64,000 nucleotides of DNA from Alcanivorax sp. DP30 (GTDB taxonomy: Bacteria > Pseudomonadota > Gammaproteobacteria > Pseudomonadales > Alcanivoracaceae), in contig NZ_WTUY01000004.1 in assembly GCF_009882945.1 (NCBI RefSeq), forward strand, positions 797,341 to 861,340, read 5' to 3'. Under the pieces are notes generated by a model. It did no database searches, had not been told where the DNA came from, and saw nothing but the letters and a program-made list of their open reading frames with translations. Below, piece after piece: positions 1 through 8,331 of the stretch (positions within the stretch are counted from its first letter, which is position 1; every line of letters begins with the position of its first letter). The translations under genes and the position numbers were made by a program.

Positions 1-725
1 TGGCCTTCCTGATGGGCCACGGATCGGTTGTCTATTTTGACGGTCCATTTTTGCGGGCCGCTCTGGGTAACCAAGGCCTGGGGATGAGCGGGGAGTCGTA
101 CGGCATCGACGGGATAACTGCTGCGCAGGTTCATCGTGAAGGTGAAATGTTCTTTGACTGCTTCGTTGGCAGTCCAGAACGAGAGTGTTTGTTCATCCAC
201 GCCGCCTTCTTCCAGAGGGTAGACGTACCGCCCGATGCTGGTATCGATAAATGCCGGCTGCAGGTAAACCAGCTTTACGCGGGTGTTCTGCCCTGCGCGT
301 ACCGGGCTGACGAATACGTCGAAGGCTTTATAACTGTCTTTCTCGGTGAGCCCGGCGTCGCGCCCTGCGGCCTTTTCCTGTTGGTAAACCTCGCGAGCCT
401 TTTGCTTCTCCAGCACTTCGCCCGTCACGGGTTTGCCATCTATCCAGACAGTGAATTCGGCGACGGTGCCTTTTTCCGGAACCGGAAAGCGGTAGTAAGC
501 CTCCAGATCCTGATCGTTGGGGTTATGGAAAACCTGTTCCACTTCCGTGATGGCGTAACCGTCTTCCACATCCACGGTGACATGTTGTTCGCGAATCTGT
601 AGCGCGGGGAATGTGGTGTTGACCGGTTGCATCAGGCCTGCGGCATGCAGGCTTTGCGAAAGCGTGAGCGTCAGCAGTAACGATAGCCCTGCCAGGAGAT
701 GTCCGAGTCGATGTGGTAAGGCCAT
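1..725 (-). CDS. VIT-domain protein, N-terminal part (partial)
   Basis: The reading frame enters from the left edge, so only the first ~241 residues are seen. After a signal peptide (hydrophobic run ending near SQSLHAA) comes a VIT (vault/inter-alpha-trypsin) domain: AYYRFPVPEKGTV, then GEVLEKQKAREVYQQEKAAG and an RVKLVYLQP strand. In this family the VIT domain is usually followed by a von Willebrand A domain and a C-terminal membrane or sorting segment, which would lie outside the window. An exported or surface-anchored adhesion-type protein is inferred. The start at 725 is preceded by AGGGAGCC; an in-frame ATG at 749 gives a poorer signal peptide. Confidence 0.8.
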   Translation of the reverse strand, partial: MALPHRLGHLLAGLSLLLTLTLSQSLHAAGLMQPVNTTFPALQIREQHVTVDVEDGYAITEVEQVFHNPNDQDLEAYYRFPVPEKGTVAEFTVWIDGKPVTGEVLEKQKAREVYQQEKAAGRDAGLTEKDSYKAFDVFVSPVRAGQNTRVKLVYLQPAFIDTSIGRYVYPLEEGGVDEQTLSFWTANEAVKEHFTFTMNLRSSYPVDAVRLPAHPQALVTQSGPQKWTVKIDNRSVAHQEG

Positions 726-908
726 GGTCTGGCTCCCTGTTGTTGTCATCAAGCCTGTTATAGGCGGGAGCCGGCATTTTGTTAAACGATGTTCATTAAC
801 AGGATTTTACCCAGGGTGTTCAATAGAAATTGTTACATCGCCAGAAAGGGAAAAATCACATCAACGCAACTGCTGCGCATCAGGCGAGATGCTGTCACGA
901 CACCAGAG

Positions 909-1406
909 TTATGTTGTCTGGCGAAGTTGCTTTGCAGTGTCTGTAATCAACATGGCGAAATCCGGTTTGGCGACCACGGCCAGTACCAGAGTGAAGATGC
1001 CATTTAGCAACGCCAGCTCGGCATCGGCCTGCATCAGACTAAGTGCAATGATGATCACCGAAACGAAGTCCAGCGCACCCAGCAGCATGAACATGCTGGC
1101 CTGGGTTTTGGCCGCGGCCTGCTGATCCATATCCTCACTCACTGTATGGCTCTGCAGGGGGCGTCCGGCAATGGCGGAAGGAGACAGGACAAGGTTTCGC
1201 AGCGGGCGGGCAATCACCAACATCAAGCCCATGGCTCCCATGGCGACCATACGCAGGGTGTCGGCGGGCAGGAGTTCAGCAGGTGCTTTGAAGTTACCAA
1301 ACCAGACCAGCAGGCTGATGGCGATACCGATCATCAAGGGTGCAGATAAGACGGTGAACCAGAGAAGGGTCATGCGTTGCGCATGGCTGTTCACAGTGTT
1401 GCTCAT
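909..1406 (-). CDS. four-helix integral membrane protein, unknown
   Basis: A 165-residue protein with four hydrophobic segments: near residues 13-38, a second around 48-68, and a pair in the C-terminal half (ASMFMLLGALDFVSVIIIAL and LALLNGIFTLVLAVVA). No catalytic motif was seen and the family was not recognised. The start at 1406 follows AAGGAATCCTC; an upstream in-frame ATG would add 26 polar residues without a better ribosome-binding site. It stands alone between two unrelated genes. An inner-membrane location is inferred from the helices; the function is unknown. Confidence 0.65.
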   Translation of the reverse strand: MSNTVNSHAQRMTLLWFTVLSAPLMIGIAISLLVWFGNFKAPAELLPADTLRMVAMGAMGLMLVIARPLRNLVLSPSAIAGRPLQSHTVSEDMDQQAAAKTQASMFMLLGALDFVSVIIIALSLMQADAELALLNGIFTLVLAVVAKPDFAMLITDTAKQLRQTT

Positions 1407-1598
1407 GAGGATTCCTTTCTTTTTGTAATGCGGGGACGGTAGCAGGTCACCGGTGGATAAAAAAGTGCATTCTGTTTCTGTCATAGAAGGACATTATGCC
1501 CGCGATATCCTTGCCAGCGCGCAGCCTCACGGACAAGGTATGGCAATTAGAACTTGTCAGTTTTTATTTGCCCAGTCATGGGCAGAAAGGAGAGAACC

Positions 1599-2846
1599 AT
1601 GACCGCCATGTTGCAGGAGCTGCCGCTGGATCCCGCCCGGCTTAACCGTGTGGGTGACCCCAATCGTCCGGGCGTCAAGAAAGTGCGGAGACTGTTCAGG
1701 TGGATACTGGGTTCTGATCCCCAGCCAACGGAAGGGCAGATGAAGGTGATCCGTGAATCCATCCTTTCCGGTGATCCCCTGGCTGATGCCGTGGTCGCCA
1801 TGTATGGCCAACTGCCTGCCGGGCAGGGTCGCAAGATGTTGGACCAGGCGCTGGAGCATGGCATCAACAGTGTCGAGGCGCCGCCGGAAGAGCTGGTTGA
1901 CTTGTTTCGGCAGGTCGATCATGAGCCTATCTGGCTGGATCGTGACCTGATCCGTCTGGGTTGCGAAGTGTCCTATCGGGTGGGTATCTCCGGGGAGCTG
2001 GTGCTGCGGAACATGTCGCTGATGGGCGGCTATTTAGCTGGTGCTGCGGCCAAGCCGCTGGTCTTTACCGGGCAGCTGGACCGGATGGCAAACCGCCGTC
2101 TGGTAGAGACCGGGAAATTCTGGATGGATGTGACCACCCCAGGTGGACTGGAGCGGGATCAGGAAGGCTTCAAGAGTGCCGTGCGGGTTCGTCTGATGCA
2201 CGCCCAGGTACGCAACATGCTGCTCAAATCGGATAACTGGGACATGCGCTGGGGGTATCCACTCAATCAGTGGGATTCCATGGGGACCATTCTGGAATTC
2301 TCGGTGATTTTCCTCACCGGGTTACGCTCCCTGGGGTATTTGTTCTCCCGTCGTGAGCGGGAAGCAGTTGTCCACCTGTGGCGTTATGTGGGTTACCTGA
2401 TGGGCGTGGATGAGCGCATCCTGCCCACCAATGAGCAGGACAGCATGCGCGCCCTGTATCACCTGATCGCCACCATTGGCCAGAGCGATGAGGATACTCG
2501 CAGGCTGGGTGAGGCGCTTGGGAATGCCTCGTTGCAGAATCGCGAGGGCTGGCTGCAGGAAAATCTCGGCAAGCTGGAGTACACCCTGCGTGCCGGTTAC
2601 TCCCGCTATATCCTGGGCGACGAAGCGGCGGACAAGCTGGGTCTGCCACGGACCCTGACAAAATATTTCTGGCCCGCCCAGGCGCCGCTGCGGATGAGTG
2701 CGGAGCTGGTTCGCAAGGCCACGCCCGGTGCCAACAAGGCGTTGATGTGGCTGGGCGAAAAGGCACGCAAGAGCCAGTTCCCGGAGCAGGTGAAGAAGTT
2801 AAAGGCGGATACCACCTTTACGCCGGTGAAAAAACTGTTTCGATGA
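1599..2846 (+). CDS. DUF2236 / MpaB-Lcp family oxygenase-like protein
   Basis: A 415-residue all-helical protein of the DUF2236 family, which includes mycophenolate MpaB and the latex-clearing b-type haem dioxygenase Lcp. The family signature is visible: NRRLVETGKFW (R167, T171) and VRLMHAQVR (H201). The R-T-H spacing equals that of Lcp from Streptomyces K30 (R164, T168, H198), where the His is the axial haem ligand, so haem binding by H201 is inferred. The substrate cannot be read from sequence; many members are found in hydrocarbon and lipid degraders. No Tat or Sec signal was seen, so it is probably cytoplasmic or peripheral. The start at 1599 has AGGAGA seven bases upstream; an in-frame ATG at 1554 lacks one. 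Confidence 0.8.
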   Translation: MTAMLQELPLDPARLNRVGDPNRPGVKKVRRLFRWILGSDPQPTEGQMKVIRESILSGDPLADAVVAMYGQLPAGQGRKMLDQALEHGINSVEAPPEELVDLFRQVDHEPIWLDRDLIRLGCEVSYRVGISGELVLRNMSLMGGYLAGAAAKPLVFTGQLDRMANRRLVETGKFWMDVTTPGGLERDQEGFKSAVRVRLMHAQVRNMLLKSDNWDMRWGYPLNQWDSMGTILEFSVIFLTGLRSLGYLFSRREREAVVHLWRYVGYLMGVDERILPTNEQDSMRALYHLIATIGQSDEDTRRLGEALGNASLQNREGWLQENLGKLEYTLRAGYSRYILGDEAADKLGLPRTLTKYFWPAQAPLRMSAELVRKATPGANKALMWLGEKARKSQFPEQVKKLKADTTFTPVKKLFR

Positions 2847-2849
2847 TGA

Positions 2850-2938
2850 GAGCTACGAGCTACGAGAAGCGAGTTTCGAAATTCAAAAGATAACCTTTCC
2901 TTTGTAGCGAGTTTTGATCTTCGCTTCTCGAAACTCGA
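2850..2938. repeat. 7-bp-period repeat, inverted pair
   Basis: Just after the DUF2236 stop, five consecutive 7-mers (GAGCTAC, GAGCTAC, GAGAAGC, GAGTTTC, GAAATTC) run from 2850 to 2884. On the other strand at 2911-2938 a related series reads CGAGTTT, CGAGAAG, CGAAGAT, CAAAACT. The two halves form an imperfect hairpin. It has no T-run and is not a typical terminator. Confidence 0.7.
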
Positions 2939-3060
2939 CACCTTTTATTCTCACCTCAAGCGGTGCTCTTACAAAAACCGTCTGTCAAAACGCAAGAGGC
3001 CGCGTCCGAATTCCAGGCGCGGCCCCTTGCGTTTCAGTATCTACAACGATTCACTCTCGT

Positions 3061-3095
3061 TGTAGCTTGTAGCTTGTAGCTTGTAGCTAGAAGCT
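3061..3095. repeat. TGTAGCT heptamer array
   Basis: Four perfect copies of TGTAGCT followed by one degenerate copy (AGAAGCT) end four bases before the yajQ stop codon. A copy-number-variable microsatellite is possible. The same word reappears inside the inverted arrays behind polA and at 62376. Confidence 0.8.
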
Positions 3096-3099
3096 GATG

Positions 3100-3585
3100 T
3101 TAGTCCCTGAAATTATTGAACTGTAGAGGGATCTCCAGTTTGGATGCTTTCAGAAGTGCAATGGCTTCCTGAAGATCGTCGCGCTTCTTGCCATTCACGC
3201 GCACCTGTTCACCCTGGATGGAGGCCTGTACCTTCAGTTTGGCGTCCTTGATCATTTTCACGATCTGCTTGGCGGTGGGCTGATCAAGGCCTTGCTTGAA
3301 GGTCAGGGTTAGGGAAAAGGTCTTGCCGCTATGCTCCGGTTTTTCAGGGCGATCAGCGCCAGCGGCACTGATTCCCTGCTTCACGGCGGCCTTGGCAAAA
3401 ATATCTTCCAGCTGCTGAACCTGAAAGTCAGAGACTGTTTTCAGAGTGACGGTCAGGCCCTGCTGCTCGATGCTGGCTTCTACACCCCGAAAATCGAAAC
3501 GGTTTGCCAGGTCTCGGTTGGCGTTTTCCACCGCGTGGCGCAGGGCCACTTCATCAATCTCGGAGACAATATCAAAGGACGGCAT
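3100..3585 (-). CDS. yajQ: YajQ family nucleotide/c-di-GMP-binding protein
   Basis: A 161-residue protein matching YajQ (DUF520/UPF0234) along its whole length: MPSFDIVSEID start, NRDLANRFDFRGVEASIE, the central SLTLTFKQGLDQPTAKQIVKMIKD and the closing ALLKASKLEIPLQFNNFRD. Two ferredoxin-like folds are known for the family. Orthologues in Xanthomonas and Pseudomonas bind cyclic di-GMP and act as transcription co-regulators; phage-related roles are also reported. It is monocistronic here, with a 7-mer repeat at its 3' end. Length and both termini are normal for the family. Confidence 0.93.
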   Translation of the reverse strand: MPSFDIVSEIDEVALRHAVENANRDLANRFDFRGVEASIEQQGLTVTLKTVSDFQVQQLEDIFAKAAVKQGISAAGADRPEKPEHSGKTFSLTLTFKQGLDQPTAKQIVKMIKDAKLKVQASIQGEQVRVNGKKRDDLQEAIALLKASKLEIPLQFNNFRD

Positions 3586-3777
3586 GGCGTCGGCTTCCCT
3601 CGGCTATTCAACGGCTGCCAAGTATAACCGCTGACGGCCCGCTGTGGCAGGTTGCAACCCAGGTCACATTCCTGAAAATTGGTACCTTTGAAGCATATCA
3701 GTGAACCCGCCTCGGGATTATGTTGCCTGTGCTGCACGGGATTGTGCAGCACCATACATATGCCAGGAGGCACTATC

Positions 3778-4737
3778 ATGTCATTGAAGGAACGACTGTC
3801 TGCGGACAGTCTCATGGAATCCCTGCCTGTTTCACGGGATCTACTCACCCGCCTGGGGCTGCTTGGCGCCCAGGTGTCCCGCAAGATTGCCATTGACCAG
3901 GTCAGCATTGATAACGGCACGCTGCATAACCTCAAGGTGGAAACGGTCAATCTGGGCAGTGCCAGCATTGGCAGCCTGAAGGTGGAAAACGGCTCGGCCA
4001 GCGTGAACAACGCCAACGCAGTGCTGAATCAGGTGCGCAGCATTGTGGAGCTGGGCTTTCACCTTGACTGGAAAATTGATCTCGGCTGGATCGGTAGCTG
4101 GGACGGCAGTGAGGACATGGGCAGTCTCGATATCCCGGTGGATCTGGGCACTATCACCGTGCCGGATCTGGGTGATATCGACCTGCAGATACCCAGCATT
4201 GATATCCCCGGCCTGGTGGCCGAAATGAAACCCATTGATCAGCTGGATCTAGGCAACCTGGATCTTGGCGGGGTGCGGTTGGACAAGCTGAGCCTGCCCA
4301 GCGCGGGTTTGTCTATTACCGGGATGGGAGTCGGGGAGCTGACACTCAGCTCCGTCACGGTACCCTCAGCGGACGGTGAGGCCATACGGGTGAATCGTGC
4401 AGCACCCACCCGCCAGCTTTCTCTGCCCGGTGCCAGTCTGGCGAATGTGTCGATTCCCTCCATCAGCATGCCCACTGCCACCAGCGGCGCTTTCAATGCC
4501 GATGCAACCGCCTCGGACAAGTCTGTGGGTATCGATGTGGGCATCCTCAGGGTCAGTGTGCGGGTAACGCCCACGGTGCATCTCAATGTGGGCAGCATGA
4601 CCCTCAGCGATGCTCAGCTGGCAGCGGATCTGGGCAAGGTATCGATCAATGACATCAGTTTGCCGGTTTCCCTGGAAGGGATTACTGGCGGTGAGCTGGG
4701 GCTGAACAGCATCAGCGTTAACAAACTGACATTCTGA
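3778..4737 (+). CDS. unknown protein with regular beta-rich repeats
   Basis: A 319-residue protein that was not recognised. It has no signal peptide. After a helical start (residues 1-35) it turns into a long beta-like pattern of alternating hydrophobic residues with recurring I-x-I-P, L-G-x-L-x-L and S-I-P-S-I steps (GSLDIPVDLGTITVPDLGD; IDLQIPSIDIPGL; NLDLGGVRLDKLSLPSAGLS). This looks like a beta-solenoid or stacked beta-sandwich. It has no cysteine and little aromatic content. The start at 3778 follows AGGAGG. A small basic gene starts 14 bases downstream and is probably co-transcribed. Location and function are unknown. Confidence 0.7.
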   Translation: MSLKERLSADSLMESLPVSRDLLTRLGLLGAQVSRKIAIDQVSIDNGTLHNLKVETVNLGSASIGSLKVENGSASVNNANAVLNQVRSIVELGFHLDWKIDLGWIGSWDGSEDMGSLDIPVDLGTITVPDLGDIDLQIPSIDIPGLVAEMKPIDQLDLGNLDLGGVRLDKLSLPSAGLSITGMGVGELTLSSVTVPSADGEAIRVNRAAPTRQLSLPGASLANVSIPSISMPTATSGAFNADATASDKSVGIDVGILRVSVRVTPTVHLNVGSMTLSDAQLAADLGKVSINDISLPVSLEGITGGELGLNSISVNKLTF

Positions 4738-4751
4738 ACAAGGAGAGGGAC

Positions 4752-5018
4752 ATGTCACTGAATCACAAGCAATTTGAAAAGCGTTGGGAGCAGGCACACC
4801 GCAAGCAGCGCCCACAAATGAAAAAGGCATCGATTGCCCCGGTGGTGCACCTGTCGGTGATTTCTGTACTGGACAACTACATGAGCCAGTTGCACAAGGC
4901 GGTGGAAGGTCATGCTTTGAGCAAGGAAGAGTGCGATGAAGTCTGCAAGAAAATTGCAGAATTGAAACCGCTGGCCAAGAAGGCAGATAGCAAAGCGGCC
5001 AAGTACCTGCGGGTGTAA
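4752..5018 (+). CDS. small lysine-rich helical protein, unknown
   Basis: Eighty-eight residues, strongly basic and mostly helical: an N-terminal KRWEQAHRKQRPQMKK stretch, a hydrophobic middle (VVHLSVISVLDNYMSQLHKA) and a lysine-rich end (KPLAKKADSKAAKYLRV). The ribosome-binding site AGGAGAGGGAC lies just upstream. The 14-base gap to the preceding beta-rich gene suggests an operon and possibly a shared function. No family was recognised. Confidence 0.65.
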   Translation: MSLNHKQFEKRWEQAHRKQRPQMKKASIAPVVHLSVISVLDNYMSQLHKAVEGHALSKEECDEVCKKIAELKPLAKKADSKAAKYLRV

Positions 5019-5133
5019 CGCCTTCCCGCAGGAACCGGAGTGCAACGGAGGTAACAGCCGCAGGCTGGCCCGGAGGGTGAGCGCCGCGAATAACCTGCCT
5101 GCAGGCGATCCGAGCCTAAGCGAGGAAACAAAA

Positions 5134-5168
5134 ACAGTTTCGAGTTACGAGAAGCGAGTTTTGAAAGG
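5134..5168. repeat. 7-bp-period repeat (CGAGTTA type)
   Basis: Consecutive 7-mers ACAGTTT, CGAGTTA, CGAGAAG, CGAGTTT, TGAAAGG. The order CGAGTTA-CGAGAAG-CGAGTTT is the same as at 63741-63761, and both are preceded by a gatccgagcc..gcgagg segment. The two sites are therefore copies of one dispersed composite element. Confidence 0.75.
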
Positions 5169-5225
5169 CAAAAACCTGAAACTCGCGCTTGGTCTCGGAT
5201 CTCCTTCAAGCATGGGTTCATAGTC

Positions 5226-5297
5226 GCTGTGGGAGCCTGCCTGCAGGCGATGGGATATATATCGAAGGCAAATCGCTTGCAGGCAAGCTCCCACAGC
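5226..5297. repeat. REP-like palindrome GTGGGAGC..GCTCCCAC
   Basis: Inverted arms of about 26 bases (5226-5251 and 5272-5297) begin GCTGTGGGAGCCTGC and end GCAAGCTCCCACAGC. The form is like the REP elements of Pseudomonas. It lies in the gap between two convergent genes. Confidence 0.7.
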
Positions 5298-5310
5298 AGT
5301 TTCATTCTTG

Positions 5311-5380
5311 GCGTCAGGCGTCAGGCGTCAGGCGTCAGGCGTCAGGCGTCAGGCGTCAGGCGTCAGGCGTCAGGCGTCAG
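5311..5380. repeat. ten perfect tandem copies of GCGTCAG
   Basis: Seventy bases made only of the heptamer GCGTCAG, ten identical copies, ending 17 bases before the stop codon of the porin gene on the other strand. The perfect identity suggests recent expansion by slippage. The unit is not a multiple of three, so apparent coding through it is an artefact. Confidence 0.9.
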
Positions 5381-5396
5381 CTGCGTGCAGCGTTTC

Positions 5397-6821
5397 TTAA
5401 AACGCCAACACCATATCCGTGGTAAAGGCCCAGCCGTTGCCGCCCAGCTGGAAGGGGACACTGCTGTAGCCCACTGGTGAATCCTTCAGATACAACCCCT
5501 GCACATTGAAACGGAACTCCTTGCGCTTGAACGGGAACCAGTTGAAGCCCACGCTCAGGTCATGGGGGGTGCCGTATTCGCCCTGAATTTCCGAATACGC
5601 CACATAGGGTTGCAGCACTTTGGGGATGGCCATCATGGAAGCCTGAACGGAATAGCCTTTGTCATCCAGTTCGTCCACCGGCAGCGGGCCGGTGGCATCG
5701 AACTTGTCCACCCAGCGATGGTAGAACTCGGCCTCCAGGAACCAGCCCCGGTACTTCAGGCCCGCATTGGCAGCGGCCATCTGGTAGGTGGCCTGATTGA
5801 TGGCCGTGCCGTTACCGAATGGATCGGCCTGGAAGATCAGGGTGCCGTCAGACAGGCGGATCTGTGAATTTTCGAATGAGTTGGTGCCCGGCTGGGCCTG
5901 GGCATCCTCCCGGCTGTGGGTGAAGTGAATGCCAAAGCGGGTGGCCAGTTGTTCGTGGAATTCGTAATCACCGAATCCTTCGCCGGGGCCGAATTCTCCG
6001 GTGGTGGGCATCCACCATAATGAACCGGAGGCAGTATTGAGCCCGTCATCCAGCTGATTGCCGCTGACGCCCAGCTGGCTCAGGTTGTTGCCGAGCATGG
6101 CGCGGTACATCAGGCCGTCGGCGATTTTGCCTTCGGCCCAGATGCCGGTGGTGTAGGAACCACGGAAGAATTCATCGGCGATGGTGCGGTGGTCGTTCTT
6201 CAGCCAGTTGGGGAAGGTGTAGTTGGTAGACCGGGTAGAGGGCAGAGCACCGATACCGGCATACAGTTTGAACGCCGGGTTAAAGTGATAACCCAGGTTC
6301 CCGGCCACCACCACCTGGGCCGGGTCGCCCTGGCTGGTGTTGGAAGTCCAGGTATAGAACAGGTATTGCAACTTGGGATCAAAGATCCAGCCCTTGAAGC
6401 TGATGTTCACTTTCTGGAACTGGAAGTCATTGCGTGGATCGATGTTGCTGGTGTTCCCGAAGCTGTCGGTATAGGTGCGGTCGAAGTCTTTCTGGTTCAG
6501 GTAACGGGTGTAGCTGAAGACTCCGAAATTTACCTCGCCCATGTCTGAACTGAACAGGTTGAAGCCCCGGCCGGGACGGTAGCCCAGGCTTCTGCCTGGC
6601 TGGGGCGTGGCGGCCGGTGGCGCGGCGCTTTCCCCATACAGCTCGGTCTCCAGCTGCTGGATGCGTTGATCAAATTGCTGGCTCTGTTGTTCCAGGTTCT
6701 GGCGCAGGGTTTTCAGTTCCTGCAGTTGTTGCTCTACATCCTGCGAACCGGTTTCCGCAGTGGCGGGTGACGCAAGCGTGGCGACGCAAAACGCCGCTGA
6801 AAGAGTGGCTAATTTTCGCAT
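5397..6821 (-). CDS. outer-membrane porin, OprO/OprP-like
   Basis: A 474-residue exported protein: signal peptide to about residue 22 (ASPATA-ET), then a coiled coil rich in Q/L (residues 27-62, DVEQQLQELKTLRQNLEQQ) as in periplasmic trimerising helices of porins, then a beta-barrel from about residue 85 (FNLFSSDMGEVNFGVFSYTRY) to a C-terminal phenylalanine (TTDMVLAF), the usual BAM signal. The overall form fits the phosphate-selective porin O/P superfamily, but the substrate cannot be inferred. It starts 18 bases behind the lipoprotein-amidohydrolase gene and is probably its operon partner. The 3' end borders a GCGTCAG tandem array. Confidence 0.8.
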   Translation of the reverse strand: MRKLATLSAAFCVATLASPATAETGSQDVEQQLQELKTLRQNLEQQSQQFDQRIQQLETELYGESAAPPAATPQPGRSLGYRPGRGFNLFSSDMGEVNFGVFSYTRYLNQKDFDRTYTDSFGNTSNIDPRNDFQFQKVNISFKGWIFDPKLQYLFYTWTSNTSQGDPAQVVVAGNLGYHFNPAFKLYAGIGALPSTRSTNYTFPNWLKNDHRTIADEFFRGSYTTGIWAEGKIADGLMYRAMLGNNLSQLGVSGNQLDDGLNTASGSLWWMPTTGEFGPGEGFGDYEFHEQLATRFGIHFTHSREDAQAQPGTNSFENSQIRLSDGTLIFQADPFGNGTAINQATYQMAAANAGLKYRGWFLEAEFYHRWVDKFDATGPLPVDELDDKGYSVQASMMAIPKVLQPYVAYSEIQGEYGTPHDLSVGFNWFPFKRKEFRFNVQGLYLKDSPVGYSSVPFQLGGNGWAFTTDMVLAF

Positions 6822-6839
6822 TCCCGATTCCTTTCGTTA

Positions 6840-7997
6840 TCAGTTGTTTTCATCTGCCGGACAGACATTGGGTGCGTTGTAATCCAGTTCCATCAGCTTG
6901 AAGTAGTTGGCGCCCAGGGCAATGTTGTGGAACGCCTGGTCATCCAGAGCCCTGAGCACTCTGCTGGTGACTTCCAGCTCCTTGGCATACTGGTCATCGG
7001 CCTTGTAACCCGCTGCAACGAAGTCGGTGCCGGGCAGAATGCGAGTGGAGTATTTGTTGAGGAAGGGGACATAGATCTCGCCCCACTGATGATACTCGTT
7101 GTAGAGCACGTCCCAGGAGATATCCAGCATCAGGTGCGGATAGGTATCCAGCAGGTTGCCGAGAATCTCCACATGGCGGGCAGGATCCATGTTGCCCAGT
7201 TCCTTGGACAGCCCCATATGGGCCCAGACGATCTTGTTGTCCGGATAGGTCTCCAGAATGTGTTGCATCAACGGCAGGAACTCGGTGGGGTTGGCGTCGT
7301 TGCCCAGATCGGAATGGAAAGTGACCGGGATGCCGCGCTCGCGCAGCACCTTCATGAACGGACCCCACTGGTTGATGGATTCTATGGTGGCGGGCTCGTG
7401 ATTGTTCTTCAGCAAGGCCTGCTTCATGACATTCAGTTCACCACTCCAGCTGAACATGCCCGGGTACTCGCGGTCGTAGAGTTCAATCAATTCCGCGATG
7501 TTGTCGGGGTGTGCCAGATCCATGAAGGTCATGGACAGGGTGATGTGCAGGTTCTCGGAGGGATAGGCCACCGTTTCCATGCCATTCACGAAATCATTCT
7601 TGATGCTGGGCATGGCGGTGACGCCGGGGCAATCCAGGTAATAGTTGCAGCCGGAATCCAGTTCCAGAATTTGCCCGATACCAAAATAGTTCACAAAGCG
7701 AACGCCCTGGTCTTCCAGCATGGTGTGGAGCTTTTCAACCGGGATGGCAGCGCCACCGAACGGACGCGGGTGGAAGTGGGCATCCACCAGCGGGGTATAG
7801 GGTTCGCGGTCGCGGTCGTAACAGGCCTGCTGATCACTGGGTTGGCTCAGCGAGGCCAGAGTGCGGGGATTATCGCTGCGGGTGCCTGCGTCGCTGCCCA
7901 GGGAAGCACAGCCACTGATTAAGGCGCCCAGGGAGAGGGTCAGCAGAGCGGTGCGAAGAGGTATAATGGTGCTGCGTGCAGCAGGAAGATTAGCCAT
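6840..7997 (-). CDS. lipoprotein amidohydrolase (metal-dependent hydrolase)
   Basis: A 385-residue protein with a lipoprotein signal (LTLSLGALISGC lipobox), so it is probably anchored in the periplasm. The rest is an amidohydrolase-2 type TIM barrel: DAHFHPRPFGG carries the first metal-binding HxH, followed by VTFHSDLGND, KIVWAHMGLSKEL, LMLDISWDVLYN and a late Asp in ILPGTDFVAA. Family members hydrolyse or decarboxylate lactones and carboxylates; the substrate is unknown. A longer in-frame start at 8135 adds 46 non-signal residues and is rejected. The porin gene follows after 18 bases, suggesting a substrate uptake and processing pair. Confidence 0.78.
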   Translation of the reverse strand: MANLPAARSTIIPLRTALLTLSLGALISGCASLGSDAGTRSDNPRTLASLSQPSDQQACYDRDREPYTPLVDAHFHPRPFGGAAIPVEKLHTMLEDQGVRFVNYFGIGQILELDSGCNYYLDCPGVTAMPSIKNDFVNGMETVAYPSENLHITLSMTFMDLAHPDNIAELIELYDREYPGMFSWSGELNVMKQALLKNNHEPATIESINQWGPFMKVLRERGIPVTFHSDLGNDANPTEFLPLMQHILETYPDNKIVWAHMGLSKELGNMDPARHVEILGNLLDTYPHLMLDISWDVLYNEYHQWGEIYVPFLNKYSTRILPGTDFVAAGYKADDQYAKELEVTSRVLRALDDQAFHNIALGANYFKLMELDYNAPNVCPADENN

Positions 7998-8331
7998 ATC
8001 CGTTAGCCCTTTTAGAAGATCCAGATCCTTTGTGGCCAGGTAAACGCCTGGCCAGCATTTGTCTGATACTAAGTGAATTGAAATCAATGAGCCATGGGTG
8101 TCTGAGGCTGTTGTGAAGGGTGACATAACCTTCACGGCAACCTTGTTAAGGCGTTGACTCCAGTCGCATGAATATACAGGTGAAGTTGTTGCGTCTACCT
8201 TTGCGCTTTCACAGTCAGGAGATGGTGTTTTTGGTCAGTTGAATGAAGCAAATCTCATGGTGCCGTCCCAGTACCCGTGAAACACTCTGTTTCCAGTTGC
8301 AGTGTTTGCAGGCACATCAAGGAGACAGGTC
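7998..8331. other. divergent intergenic region
   Basis: This 334-base gap separates the divergently transcribed amidohydrolase-porin operon from the aldehyde dehydrogenase gene and should hold both promoters. No convincing palindrome, terminator or coding frame was found. Confidence 0.4.

Noticed and set aside
12-602. Plus-strand frame of 196 codons at the left edge
   Set aside because: It is the shadow of the VIT-domain gene on the minus strand, which has a signal peptide, a recognisable domain and no start-to-stop limit because it runs off the window.
5311-5380. Possible CRISPR array
   Set aside because: Units are 7 bp with no spacers and no cas genes nearby.
5189-5480. Plus-strand frames with VRRQASG repeats
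   Set aside because: They only translate the GCGTCAG array in different frames; there is no ribosome-binding site and the repeat unit is not a multiple of three.
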